Below, in pieces: positions 42,771 through 51,911 of a stretch of 64,000 bases of DNA. Source of the stretch: Methylocystis echinoides (GTDB lineage Bacteria; Pseudomonadota; Alphaproteobacteria; Rhizobiales; Beijerinckiaceae); the NCBI RefSeq assembly GCF_027923385.1, contig NZ_BSEC01000001.1:1748501-1812500 (forward strand). The letters run 5' to 3'. The notes beneath the pieces were generated by a model. That model saw only the letters and a list, made by a program, of their open reading frames with translations, was not told the DNA's origin and made no database searches. Numbering within the stretch: position 1 is the first letter of the stretch; each line of letters opens with the position of its first letter. The position numbers and the translations under genes were made by a program.

Positions 42771-43730
42771 ATGGCTATGCAGACCGACGCCCGCGGCAGG
42801 CGGGCGACCACGCCCGCGCAAATACCGGCGCCTGGCTGGAAGGACGTGCTGTCCCGCGTTTACGACGACATCGCCGAACATCGCATTCTCGCCATTGCGG
42901 CCGGCGTGACCTTCTATGTGCTGCTGGCGATCTTTCCGGCGATCGCGGCCTTCGTGGCGCTCTACTCGCTCGTTGCCGATCCTGCGACGATCAGCGCCCA
43001 TCTGGAGACGCTTTCCGGCTTCTTGCCGAAGGAGGGGCTCGACATTGTCGGCGAGCAGTTGCGGCGTGTTTCGGCGCAGGGCGCGACGACGCTGGGCGCC
43101 GCCTCCATCTTCGGCCTGCTCGTCTCCCTGTGGAGCGCCAATGCCGGCATGAAGGCGATCTTCGACGCGCTCAACGTGGTTTATCAGGAGCGCGAGAAAC
43201 GCGGCTTCGTGACGCTCAATGCGGTTTCCCTCGCTTTCACGCTGGCGGGCATGACGCTGACCGCGCTCGCGCTTGGCGTGCTGGTCGCGCTGCCGCCGGC
43301 GCTCGACGCGCTCGGCCTGCGGCAGACCGTGCAGACGACGGTGGCGCTGCTGCGCTGGCCGATCATGTTTGTCCTCGTCGCGCTGGCTGTTTCCGCCGTC
43401 TATCGCTACGGGCCGAGCCGCGACGAGCCGAGATGGCGCTGGGTGAGCTGGGGCGGCGCCTTCGCCGCCGCCGGCTGGCTGATCGTTTCCGCGCTTTTCT
43501 CATGGTATGCGGCGAATCTGGGCAAGTTCAATGAAACCTATGGCTCGCTTGGCGCGGCCGTCGGCTTCATGCTGTGGATGTGGCTGTCGTCCATCGTGCT
43601 GCTCATCGGCGCCGAGCTCAACGCCGAAATGGAGCATCAGACCGCGACGGACACGACCGAAGGCCCGCCGCGGCCGCTCGGCGAACGCGGCGCCCGCATG
43701 GCGGACACCATCGGGCGGTCGAAATCGTGA
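42771..43730 (+). CDS. YihY/BrkB family membrane protein
   Basis: 319 aa. Six membrane helices are visible, starting ILAIAAGVTFYVLLAIFPAIAAFVALY, the family hallmark. The second half contains VSWGGAFAAAGWLIVSALFSWY and YGSLGAAVGFMLWMWLSSIVLLIGAELNAE in pieces. Formerly called ribonuclease BN, these proteins are now viewed as envelope proteins of unknown transport role. SD AAGAGG precedes the ATG by eight bases. Confidence 0.9.
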   Translation: MAMQTDARGRRATTPAQIPAPGWKDVLSRVYDDIAEHRILAIAAGVTFYVLLAIFPAIAAFVALYSLVADPATISAHLETLSGFLPKEGLDIVGEQLRRVSAQGATTLGAASIFGLLVSLWSANAGMKAIFDALNVVYQEREKRGFVTLNAVSLAFTLAGMTLTALALGVLVALPPALDALGLRQTVQTTVALLRWPIMFVLVALAVSAVYRYGPSRDEPRWRWVSWGGAFAAAGWLIVSALFSWYAANLGKFNETYGSLGAAVGFMLWMWLSSIVLLIGAELNAEMEHQTATDTTEGPPRPLGERGARMADTIGRSKS

Positions 43731-43733
43731 CGC

Positions 43734-44798
43734 TCATCCCCACCAGAAGATGGTGGCGATGACGATATAGAGCCCGATAAGGGCGGCGCCGTCGACCATA
43801 TCGGCCTCGCCGTCGACCGTGACGACGGTCACGACCATCACCGACAGGAACAGGGCCGCCGCCAGAATAGGCGGAATGACCAGCGTGAAGGCCGAACCGC
43901 CCATGCCGAAGCTGACCAGCACGAGCACCGGCACGATGACCACCGCGACCTGAAGCGCGCTCGTGAGCATCACGCTGATCGCAAGCTCGGCCTTTCCGGC
44001 GGCGGCGAGGCGTATCCCGACGACATTTTCGATGGCGTTGCCGGCGATGGCGACGACGACGAGGCCGGCGAAGGTCTGGCTGAGGCCCAGCGTGTCGATG
44101 GCGGGCTCCAGCGCTTCAACGAACCAGTCCGAGACCAGCACCGCCACGCCGGCGCAAACCAGCAGCACGGCGATGGACGCCCCAAGCGACCAGGCGTGAG
44201 CGCGGGCGTGGGCTTCGGACGGCACGGCGCGCTGGCCCTGTTCCAGCATCGCCTTGGTCATGATGGCGAAGACCGCGAGCAGCACCACCGCGCATACGAC
44301 GGCGAGCGGCTGCTCATGCGCCGCCGCCGGGAGATGCAGTTCATTGGCCAGCGTCGGCAACACCAGCGCCGAGACCGCCAGCAGCAGCAGCGAGGCGATC
44401 ATGCGCGGCGTGCGGTCGTTGAACACCAGCACGCCATGTCGCCAGCCGCCCACGACGAAGGCGAGACCGAGCACGAGCAGCGCATTGGCGAGGATGGAGC
44501 CGATCAGCGACGCCTGCACGACCGAAACGAGCCCCGCCTGAAGGGCGAAGATACAGACGAAAAGCTCCGGCAGACTTCCCACCGCCGACTGCACGAGGCC
44601 GGTCGCGGAGGGGCTCAGGTGATTGCCGAGCTGATCCGTGGCCTCGGCGATTACATGCGCGACGCCGGCCAGCGCCAGCGTGCAGGCGAGAAAGCTCAGG
44701 AGCGGCCCCGCCGCGAGCGCATGGGCGGCCCCGGCGAGGCCGACGAGCCCGACCGTCGCCGCCATGACCAGCATTTCTCCGCGTTCGAATCCCGCCAC
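43734..44798 (-). CDS. Calcium/cation antiporter (CaCA superfamily)
   Basis: 354 aa with about ten membrane helices. The two alpha repeats contain GSLPELFVCIFALQAGLV and AIAGNAIENVVGIRLAAAG, whose acidic residues bind the cation in CAX-type Ca2+/H+ exchangers. The likely function is extrusion of Ca2+ or a similar cation from the cytoplasm. The GTG start at 44798 has GGAGG seven bases upstream. Convergent with yihY, with 3 bp between stops. Confidence 0.87.
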   Translation of the reverse strand: MAGFERGEMLVMAATVGLVGLAGAAHALAAGPLLSFLACTLALAGVAHVIAEATDQLGNHLSPSATGLVQSAVGSLPELFVCIFALQAGLVSVVQASLIGSILANALLVLGLAFVVGGWRHGVLVFNDRTPRMIASLLLLAVSALVLPTLANELHLPAAAHEQPLAVVCAVVLLAVFAIMTKAMLEQGQRAVPSEAHARAHAWSLGASIAVLLVCAGVAVLVSDWFVEALEPAIDTLGLSQTFAGLVVVAIAGNAIENVVGIRLAAAGKAELAISVMLTSALQVAVVIVPVLVLVSFGMGGSAFTLVIPPILAAALFLSVMVVTVVTVDGEADMVDGAALIGLYIVIATIFWWG

Positions 44799-44884
44799 CG
44801 CATTTCCTCCCGCAACGCCGCCACTTCGATATGCGCAAATTATCCTGATGCTTTATGAATGGCGTCCACCGGGGAGGAAAGCCC

Positions 44885-45238
44885 ATGTTGAAGCCTGTTG
44901 TCGCCTGCCTTTCGCTTGGCTTTGCCTTGGCGGCGTCCGCGCCCGCAGAGGCCGGCGGCGGACCCTTCGCCTGCGTACGCCGCGAGACGATGGCGTTTCT
45001 ACCCGAATTGCAGACCTCGAGCGGCTATCGCTGGATCGAATGCCGCGTCCTCGGGCCGGCGGCCGCGGAGGTGGAGGGCGTCGCCGTGAATAACGGAAAT
45101 TGTAAATCTTTTGATTATTGGTACGCAGGCCGGAGTTTCGCGCCGGGGCAGTCGATCTATATTCCCTACGCCTGCATGACCCCCGTGAGCGTGACAATTT
45201 CGGCCAATGGCTTTTATTGGCCTGTGCGGTTGCGTTAG
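44885..45238 (+). CDS. Small secreted Cys-containing protein, unknown function
   Basis: 117 aa from the ATG at 44885 after GGGGAGG. Signal peptide 1-23 (ending AEA). The mature part has four Cys (FACVRR, ECRVLG, GNCKSF, YACMTP), likely two disulfides, and aromatic-rich segments (SFDYWYAGRSF). No family recognised. The small lipoprotein gene follows by 25 bp, so the two are probably cotranscribed. Confidence 0.65.
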   Translation: MLKPVVACLSLGFALAASAPAEAGGGPFACVRRETMAFLPELQTSSGYRWIECRVLGPAAAEVEGVAVNNGNCKSFDYWYAGRSFAPGQSIYIPYACMTPVSVTISANGFYWPVRLR

Positions 45239-45263
45239 CGTCACAGGCCCGTCGGGAGAAAAC

Positions 45264-45494
45264 ATGCGTTACCTGGCCTTCGCTCTCATGTTCGCCCTTT
45301 CGGCCTGCAACAGCGCGCAAAGCGTCAAGGAAGCGGCCAATCGCGAATATGCTGTGGATTCTTACGAGCAGTCGCTCCAAGCCTATCAGCTCTGCGCGGA
45401 GCGGAACGCCGGCGATCCGCAGAAATGCAGCGCGCTGTCGCGGGTGATCGAAGCGGACAGGAAGCGGTACGAGAAGACGGCCGGGGGCTTGTGA
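45264..45494 (+). CDS. Small lipoprotein, unknown function
   Basis: 76 aa from the ATG at 45264 with GGGAG upstream. Lipobox LSAC at residues 12-15 predicts lipid attachment. The mature part is a charged helix (AANREYAVDSYEQSLQAYQL) with two further Cys, at residues 45 and 56 of the full-length protein. Follows the small secreted protein gene. Confidence 0.65.
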   Translation: MRYLAFALMFALSACNSAQSVKEAANREYAVDSYEQSLQAYQLCAERNAGDPQKCSALSRVIEADRKRYEKTAGGL

Positions 45495-45594
45495 CGGGGC
45501 CTGCATCGGCCCCCGCCGACCCTGGCGTCCCGGGTTCGCAAAACCCCCGCTGATCGTCTATTAGAACGACGAAAGCGCCGCACAGGAGACCGCA

Positions 45595-46980
45595 TTGCAG
45601 GAGAGAGCAGAGTCAGTCCGGCTGGCGGAGCAGGAGCGGCTGCTGGAGCATCAGCTTCGTTATCTCTATGACGAAGTCCTCCAGCTCAGGAAAGAGCGCT
45701 ACGAAATCATCTATACCGCGAGCTGGCTCATCGTGCGCCCGCTGCTGCGCGCGGAGGAGGCGCTGGTCGGCCTGGTTCGCCGCCTTGTCTCCCGCCCGCG
45801 CGCGCCGGCCGTCGCGGCGCCTGTCGCGCAGGCTGTGGCGACCAACGCCGCGCCGCCGCGCCGCATCCTGATCGATGTCACCGGCACCGTGCAGCGCGAC
45901 ATGGGGACCGGCATCGAGCGCATGACCAAGGATCTGTCGCAGGCGCTCTGCGCGGCCGACCCCGAGACGTGCCTGCTCGTTCGTTGCGACAGCGGCGGCC
46001 TGCTCAGATGCGTCGAGCCCATCGGCTCGGCGCGCCGGGACCTCGACGCGCCGCTCGCCATCGAGCCCGGCGACCAGTTGCTGATCCTCGCCGACGCCTG
46101 GAACTATCCGCAGGCCTATGACGGCGTCTTCGACGCGGTGCACGCGGCCGGCGGCAGGGTCGTCGTCTGTGTGCCGGACGTCATTCCGGAACTTTATCCC
46201 GCCGCCTGCCACGAGCGCACGGTCGAACTCTACCAGCCCTGGCTGCGCAGCATCCTTCTCAACGCCGATGGCGTGCTCAGCATTTCGCGCGCGGCGCGTG
46301 ACGACCTCGTATCCGTCGTCGCGGAGCGGGGTCTTCCCCACAGGCCCCGTCTGCCGGTCGACTGGTTCCACATCGCCTCGCGCTTCGCGCCGCAGCCCGA
46401 CGCGCCGGCGCGCGAGAAGATCATGCGCCCCTTCGACGACGGCGCGCATGTGTATCTGTGCGTCGGCACCTTCGAGCCCCGCAAGGGGCAGCGCGTCGCG
46501 GTGGAAGCGTTCGAGCAGCTTTGGGCGCAGGGAAGTTCAGCGCGGCTCGTCTTTGTCGGCCGTCGCGGCTGGTTCGACTATGCGCTTTGCGCGCGCATTC
46601 TCAACCATCCGGAGTTTGGCCAGCGCCTGTTCTGGTTCGACGATGTCAAGGACGGAGAGCTGTCGTTCCTCTATGCGCATATGTCGGCGCTGGTCTATCC
46701 CTCCTTCGCGGAGGGCTTCGGCCTGCCGATCATCGAGGCGGCGCGCTTCGGCAAGCCGGTGATCTGCAGCGACCTCCCCGTCTTCAGGGAAGTCGGCGGC
46801 GAGGGCGCGCTTTATTTCAGGCTGAATGATCCGGCGGCGCTGGCGGACGCCGTCCGCTACTGGCAAGCCGGCGCCGCTCAGGCCTATCCGGAGAAAGTCC
46901 TGAGCGCCACCTGGGCCGACGCCGCGCAACGCATCATCGACGCGGTCAGAAACGACCGCTGGAATTACAGACTGCCGTGA
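45595..46980 (+). CDS. Family 4 (GT-B) glycosyltransferase with N-terminal coiled coil
   Basis: 461 aa from a TTG at 45595, supported by AGGAG seven bases upstream. Residues 1-60 are a charged helix (EQERLLEHQLRYLYDEVLQL) with a short hydrophobic stretch. A GT-B fold follows: RRILIDVTGTVQRDMGTGIER at the acceptor side and, in the C-terminal domain, YLCVGTFEPRKGQRVAVEAF and the nucleotide-sugar EX7E motif in EGFGLPIIEAARFG. It probably adds sugars to a surface polysaccharide or O-antigen. No other glycan gene is adjacent. Confidence 0.85.
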   Translation: MQERAESVRLAEQERLLEHQLRYLYDEVLQLRKERYEIIYTASWLIVRPLLRAEEALVGLVRRLVSRPRAPAVAAPVAQAVATNAAPPRRILIDVTGTVQRDMGTGIERMTKDLSQALCAADPETCLLVRCDSGGLLRCVEPIGSARRDLDAPLAIEPGDQLLILADAWNYPQAYDGVFDAVHAAGGRVVVCVPDVIPELYPAACHERTVELYQPWLRSILLNADGVLSISRAARDDLVSVVAERGLPHRPRLPVDWFHIASRFAPQPDAPAREKIMRPFDDGAHVYLCVGTFEPRKGQRVAVEAFEQLWAQGSSARLVFVGRRGWFDYALCARILNHPEFGQRLFWFDDVKDGELSFLYAHMSALVYPSFAEGFGLPIIEAARFGKPVICSDLPVFREVGGEGALYFRLNDPAALADAVRYWQAGAAQAYPEKVLSATWADAAQRIIDAVRNDRWNYRLP

Positions 46981-46987
46981 TCGCGGC

Positions 46988-48379
46988 CTACAATGTCAGC
47001 ATGTAAGCGACGAGCGCATCCTTCTCCTCGGCCGTCAGTCTGACGCCGAGCACGAGATTGAAGAACTCCACTGTGTCGGCGAGCGTGAGGAGACGGCCGT
47101 CGTGCAGATAGGGCGGCGAGTCCTTCACGCCGCGCAGCGTGAAGGTCTTGATCGGGCCGTCTGGCGCGATGCTCAGGCCATTGATCGTCTTGCCGGGCTC
47201 GTAGAAGCGCTCCAGTCTCAGATCGTGCATATTATTATCGAGAAATGACATGCTCGGGTTATGGCACTCCGCGCAGCGGCCCTTGCCGAGGAATATTCTT
47301 TCGCCCGCGAGCTCCTTCTGCGTGGCTTTGGCGGGGTCGAGGCGGCCCGCCGGGTCGAGCTTCGGCGCGGGCGGAAAATCGATGATATTCTGCATCTGCG
47401 CCATCATCGCGACCTGATCGCGCCGATCCGGCAAATGCACGCCCTTGCGCTGAGCGCTGACCTGATCGCCATTGAAATAAGCGGTGCGCTGTTCGAATTC
47501 CGAGAAATCCTCGACCGACCGCAGCGACCGCTTCGATCCGTGGATCTGCTGATTGAAGAGGCCACGCAAACTCACCGTGTCGAGCCGGAAGCGCACGGCC
47601 TGCGGCCGCAGATCCGGCGTGAGATGAAACGCCGCATTGGTATGGAAATTGGAATGACAGTCGAGGCAGGCGATTCCGAAGGTCGGCTCGGCGACCTTGC
47701 GGTCCTCCGTCTGATTGAATTCCTCCTGCGGGAAGGGCGTGAGGAGAAGGCGGAGACCCTCTATCTGCACGGGTGTCAGAACGCCGATCATCAGCCTGTA
47801 ATAATTCTTGATCGTCAACAGTTCGCCGTGTGACACGTCGCCGAGGTCCGGGCGCGTCGTCAGAAAAATTGGCGGCGGAAACTCGGGGGTGAAGCGCGCC
47901 GGCAAATCGAAATCGACATCGAAGCGATTGAGGTCGCGCGCTTCCCGCAGCTTTATTTCGTCGATCTGCTCTTTCGGGATCACCTGCCCGCCGGTCGCCT
48001 GTTTGACATGCGGCAACGGCAGGAATCCCGCCGGCAGGAGGCCCTTTTGCCGGATCTGTTCCGGCGGCAGGGTGGCGAGTTCGTCCCAGGTCGCGCCCTT
48101 TGGAAGCTTGACGCGGACGCCGCCCTGCACGGGCTTGCGCTGGCCGGACATCATGACGCCAGCAATTGGCTTGTCGAGAAGGTCATAGCGCTCGTCGAGC
48201 AGGTCCTTCTGCCGTTTCATGACATCCGGCTTATTGGCCTCGTCCTCGGCTTTCACATCCGCGAAGGGACGCGTCGGCAATTGGCGATAGCTGGCGTCCG
48301 GCAAGGGTTGCGCCGGCGCAGCCGGCATGGCTGCAAGAAAGGCCAGCGACGAGAGCGACGCAAGAAGTCGGAGGGACAT
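46988..48379 (-). CDS. Periplasmic di-heme cytochrome c (cytochrome c peroxidase-like)
   Basis: 463 aa. A signal peptide (1-23, ending APA) directs it to the periplasm. Two heme-attachment motifs are present: CLDCH (238-242) and CAECH (369-373). The C-terminal half (GERIFLGKGRCAECHNPSM, FTLRGVKDSPPYLHDGRLLTL) follows the cytochrome c peroxidase/MauG pattern, but a long N-terminal region of about 200 residues has no heme motif. The function may be peroxide reduction or oxidation of an unknown substrate. Convergent with the glycosyltransferase (7-bp gap). Confidence 0.83.
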   Translation of the reverse strand: MSLRLLASLSSLAFLAAMPAAPAQPLPDASYRQLPTRPFADVKAEDEANKPDVMKRQKDLLDERYDLLDKPIAGVMMSGQRKPVQGGVRVKLPKGATWDELATLPPEQIRQKGLLPAGFLPLPHVKQATGGQVIPKEQIDEIKLREARDLNRFDVDFDLPARFTPEFPPPIFLTTRPDLGDVSHGELLTIKNYYRLMIGVLTPVQIEGLRLLLTPFPQEEFNQTEDRKVAEPTFGIACLDCHSNFHTNAAFHLTPDLRPQAVRFRLDTVSLRGLFNQQIHGSKRSLRSVEDFSEFEQRTAYFNGDQVSAQRKGVHLPDRRDQVAMMAQMQNIIDFPPAPKLDPAGRLDPAKATQKELAGERIFLGKGRCAECHNPSMSFLDNNMHDLRLERFYEPGKTINGLSIAPDGPIKTFTLRGVKDSPPYLHDGRLLTLADTVEFFNLVLGVRLTAEEKDALVAYMLTL

Positions 48380-48465
48380 GAAACGTCTCCCTGAAAGGGG
48401 GCGGGCGCGCTCATGTCCAACGCCTCCTGTTGGCGATTGTTCCGGCCCCGCCGGCTGGCATGAAC

Positions 48466-48493
48466 TTGAGAAGGCGCGCGCGCGCCATATAAT
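48466..48493 (+). promoter_or_regulatory. Sigma-70-type promoter of the eutBC fusion gene
   Basis: TTGAGA (48466-48471), 16-bp spacer, TATAAT (48488-48493). Transcription would start near 48500, leaving about 30 nt of leader. That is too short for a cobalamin riboswitch. Confidence 0.65.
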
Positions 48494-48529
48494 TCACCGC
48501 GGAGCCATGACGACGCGCGGGGATCGACT

Positions 48530-50698
48530 ATGCGGAAAGTGACGCCGGTTTCGAAAATCTCTGTCCCCGCGCCGCGACTCGATGTCGTTTACGAAACCGT
48601 CTGTTTCGAACAGCGCTTCGTCTTTTCCGGTCTCAAGCGGCTCCTCGGCGCGGCGGATCACGACAAGGCCGGCGACCGGCTCGCGGGCCTCGCCGTAGCG
48701 TCGGAGCTCGAGAGAGAAGCGGCGCGGCGCATTCTCTCCGGCCTGACGCTTCGCGAGATTTACGACACGCCGCTCACAGACGAGAATGGACGCGTCGATG
48801 AGGTGATGCGCGCCAATTACGACGTCGACGCCGAGTCGTTCAACGCGCATGCCGCACTCACGGTTGGCGAGGCGAAGGATTTCATCCTGTCGCGCGACGC
48901 AGCCGACGTCAGCCGCCTGGGCCGTGGGCTGACTGGCGTGATGGCCGCGGCGATCGCCAAGATCATGGACGTGCAGGAACTGGTCTATGCGAGCAGCGGG
49001 CTTCGGGTCGCCGCGCATGCGCGAACGACGGTGGGCCTGCCGGGCAAACTGTCATCGCGCCTGCAACCGAACCATCCGACCGACGACCCATCCGCCCTCG
49101 CGGCGCTCGTTTACACCGGCCTGAGCCTCGGCGCCGGCGATGCGCTCATCGGCGTCAATCCGGCGCTCGACACGGTCGAGAACACGACCGCCCTGCTGCG
49201 CCTCATCGATCGACTCAGGCGCGAAACGGGCGCGCCGACGCAGATCTGCGTCCTGTCGCATATTCGCACGCAGCTCGCCTGTCTCGAGAAGGGCGCGCCG
49301 GTCGAGATCCTGTTCCAGAGCCTCGCCGGCACGGAGCGCACGCTCACCGAGGAGTTCGACTGCACCGTTGATCTGCTCGACGCCGCCTATGCGACAATGG
49401 CGGCGCGCGGCGCGCTGGGGCCCGATGCGCGGCAGTTCATGTATTTCGAAACCGGACAGGGGTCCGAAGTCAGCTACGGCAAGCACGATGGCATGGACAT
49501 GGCGACAGCCGAGGCGCTCTGTTACGGTCTGGCGCGTCGCTATGATCCGTTCATGGTCAATAATGTCACGGGATTCATCGGGCCGGAGACGCATGGCGCC
49601 GACATGGAAATGATCCTGTCGAACTTGCAGGATCATTTCATGGGCAAGCTGATGGGTCTGCCAATGGGAATGGCGCCCTGCTACACGCTGCACGCGCGGA
49701 TCACGACCGAAGGGCAACAGATTGCGACCACGCTACTCACCGCAGCGGGCGCCAATTATTTCATGGACGTTTATCTCGGCGTCGATCGCATGCTCGCCTA
49801 TTTCGACACATCCGCCCATGACGATCAGACGCTGAGAGAGATTTTCGCGCGCGAGCCGGCTCCGGAATTTGCCGATTGGGCGATCGGCAGGGGCATTTTC
49901 CTGCGCGATGCGCAGGGAAGGCTGCGGCGCGGACCGAATTGGGGAAACCCGCGCATCTTCGACGCCGCCGGTCGCTTCGATGAATTGCGGGCGACGCTTC
50001 CCGCAGCCTATGGCTGGGAAAACGCCGGCCCCCGGCCGGCCAACGCCGTCGCGCGCGACACAAGAGCAAACATGGCGCTGGCGCGTCAGGCGATCTCTTC
50101 CGAACTGTCGCCGGAGCGGCTTGGCGATCTCCACTTGCGCAGGATCGGCACCTGCGCGGCGACGAAAACCGCGCATCTCGCCCATCCCGATCTCGGCGCG
50201 CGGCTCGACGCGGACTCGCGCGCCGCGCTGAAGCCCGAAGGACATGCCGCGCAAATCCTCATTTCGGACGGGCTGAGCGCCGAAGCCATCCATCACAATA
50301 TCCCGCGCCTGCTTCCCGCGCTCCTCGGCAGGCTGGCGGAAGCGGGGGTGTCGGTGGGAACGCCGCTTCTCGCGCCCAATGGCCGGGTCAAACTCGCGGA
50401 AGAGGTCGGCGACGCGCTACAGTCGGAACTCGTCATTTCATTGATCGGCGAGCGGCCAGGCGGCGACGGCATGGCCTCGCGCAGCATGTCGGCCTATCTC
50501 GCCTTTCGTGTCGGCGACGACGCCGGTGCGGGACGAAATACGCGGCCCCGCTATGAATACACCGTCATTTCCAACATCTACGAGCAGGGCGCGCCGCCGG
50601 AGGCGGCCGCGCTTATGATTGCCGAAAAGGTGCGCCAGATCCGCGCGCATCGCGCCGCCGGCAATCGCCTCGAAAGCCTGCTCCAGGGCGACAGATAA
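48530..50698 (+). CDS. Ethanolamine ammonia-lyase, EutB and EutC fused in one polypeptide
   Basis: 722 aa. Residues about 17-475 are the EutB large subunit (AGLAVASELEREAA, TTVGLPGKLSSRLQPN, MYFETGQGSEVS with the active-site Glu307, VTGFIGPETHGAD, DHFMGKLMGL). Residues about 500-718 are the EutC small subunit (HPDLGARLDADSRAAL, ILISDGLSAEAI, VGTPLLAPNGRV, SLIGERPGGDG, SNIYEQGAPP). A 25-residue linker joins them without stop or frameshift. The enzyme cleaves ethanolamine to acetaldehyde and ammonia using adenosylcobalamin, normally as separate subunits in a (B2C2)3-type complex. No eutA reactivase, permease, aldehyde dehydrogenase or microcompartment gene is near. A 14-bp palindrome (50698-50711) sits between its stop and the convergent gene's stop. 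Confidence 0.9.
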   Translation: MRKVTPVSKISVPAPRLDVVYETVCFEQRFVFSGLKRLLGAADHDKAGDRLAGLAVASELEREAARRILSGLTLREIYDTPLTDENGRVDEVMRANYDVDAESFNAHAALTVGEAKDFILSRDAADVSRLGRGLTGVMAAAIAKIMDVQELVYASSGLRVAAHARTTVGLPGKLSSRLQPNHPTDDPSALAALVYTGLSLGAGDALIGVNPALDTVENTTALLRLIDRLRRETGAPTQICVLSHIRTQLACLEKGAPVEILFQSLAGTERTLTEEFDCTVDLLDAAYATMAARGALGPDARQFMYFETGQGSEVSYGKHDGMDMATAEALCYGLARRYDPFMVNNVTGFIGPETHGADMEMILSNLQDHFMGKLMGLPMGMAPCYTLHARITTEGQQIATTLLTAAGANYFMDVYLGVDRMLAYFDTSAHDDQTLREIFAREPAPEFADWAIGRGIFLRDAQGRLRRGPNWGNPRIFDAAGRFDELRATLPAAYGWENAGPRPANAVARDTRANMALARQAISSELSPERLGDLHLRRIGTCAATKTAHLAHPDLGARLDADSRAALKPEGHAAQILISDGLSAEAIHHNIPRLLPALLGRLAEAGVSVGTPLLAPNGRVKLAEEVGDALQSELVISLIGERPGGDGMASRSMSAYLAFRVGDDAGAGRNTRPRYEYTVISNIYEQGAPPEAAALMIAEKVRQIRAHRAAGNRLESLLQGDR

Positions 50699-50710
50699 CG
50701 GCGCGCGCCG

Positions 50711-51619
50711 TCATCCGGCCGCGCTCAGCGCGCATTTCGTCAGTTCGACATTGCCATTGGCGATGTCGTCCACGAGTCCGCGAACGCGCACCTTGTCGCC
50801 CTTGTTGAGATTGGTGATGAAGGAAACAACCTGCGGATCGTCTATGCCGCAGGAAACGCCGCGTTCCAGACTGAGATCGAAACGATTCTTCTCGGTGCGG
50901 GAGCGCGTGATCCTGTCGACCTGCAGGGACGCCTCGAACGTCCTGCCCGCGAAATCCCGAACAAAGCGCGCCTGATTTTTCTCATAGGTCGAGCGAATCG
51001 CATCGAGATCGGCGTCGGTGAGATTTGGCGCGGCGTTCCTGTCGGGCTCGGGCGCGGGCTGCTTCACAGCCTCCGGTTCCGAGGCGGCCGCGCGCGCCGG
51101 TGGAAAGAGCTTGTCGTAGCAGTCCAGTCGCTCATGCGCGCCGGCGATGGTCTGGCAGGCGGGCGCCGCGCTTTTCGCCGGCGCCTCCACAGGGGCGGGG
51201 GCTGGTTTGGGGTCGGACGCTTCGGCGAGACATCTGGCGCGCGTCTCGTAGACTTTCGCGCCGCCTTCACGGGCGTCGAAAAGCTGTTCGACATAATCGT
51301 AGGAATGTTCGCCGGTGCGGATGATCTTGCCGACCATGGTCAGATAGCGTCGGCGCTTGTTGAGACCCTCCCACGCAGGCGTCGGCGACTCCCGTTTGGC
51401 GCGGATCGCGTATTGGTCGGCGCGATCGACGCGCTCGCCATTTTCGCCGACATGAATGATCGAAAAACGGTCGCCGTCGAAGCCGACGTCAATGCGCGCC
51501 GTATGATTTTCTCCCGGACCGGCCTGCGGCGTACATTTCAGCGACATGGAATCTTTTGCGACTGTCGCCGTGATGCAACAAAAGCTTCCTGTCGCCGCGA
51601 GAATAAAGCGCCGCAGCAT
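50711..51619 (-). CDS. Secreted protein with C-terminal OB-fold (tRNA_anti-like) domain
   Basis: 302 aa with a signal peptide (about 1-21). An N-terminal beta-rich domain (about 25-130, RIDVGFDGDRFSIIHVGENG) precedes a Pro/Ala linker with ACQTIAGAHERLDCYDKLFP, a Cys pair motif seen in other secreted alphaproteobacterial proteins. The C-terminus (about 205-300) reads IRSTYEKNQARFVRDFAGRT and KGDKVRVRGLVDDIANGNVE, an OB-fold of the tRNA_anti-like type. Function unknown. Convergent with the eutBC gene. Confidence 0.7.
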   Translation of the reverse strand: MLRRFILAATGSFCCITATVAKDSMSLKCTPQAGPGENHTARIDVGFDGDRFSIIHVGENGERVDRADQYAIRAKRESPTPAWEGLNKRRRYLTMVGKIIRTGEHSYDYVEQLFDAREGGAKVYETRARCLAEASDPKPAPAPVEAPAKSAAPACQTIAGAHERLDCYDKLFPPARAAASEPEAVKQPAPEPDRNAAPNLTDADLDAIRSTYEKNQARFVRDFAGRTFEASLQVDRITRSRTEKNRFDLSLERGVSCGIDDPQVVSFITNLNKGDKVRVRGLVDDIANGNVELTKCALSAAG

Positions 51620-51911
51620 CTCCGATTACCTCCAGTGACGATTCCGCCAACCTACGCCATTTCCATTGCGGGCGTGAGCGGATCCTTTAGATGAACATGA
51701 CTCATCCCGCCAATAATCACCGTGGCTTGCGGATGGGCCTCTCAGTGCGGGCAGGCGTCATGAAAACTGATCAACACAAACAGGCTTGTCGCCAAACTTG
51801 AGCGAGGCAATAAGTTTACACCGCCGTGCCGGCGGGCCGCGCGTAACGAATGAATTGAGAGAGAAGCTTGAGGGAAAGGGGCTTCAACAAACCCCTTCCG
51901 CAGCGCAATCA
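51620..51911. other. Non-coding gap, nothing recognised
   Basis: 292 bp between two leftward genes. It is AT-richer than its surroundings and carries no convincing ORF, hairpin terminator or RNA motif. It presumably holds the promoter of the OB-fold protein gene. Confidence 0.4.

Noticed and set aside
48380..48529. Cobalamin riboswitch upstream of the eutBC gene
   Set aside because: The sequence between promoter and start is about 30 nt and no B12-box sequence is found.
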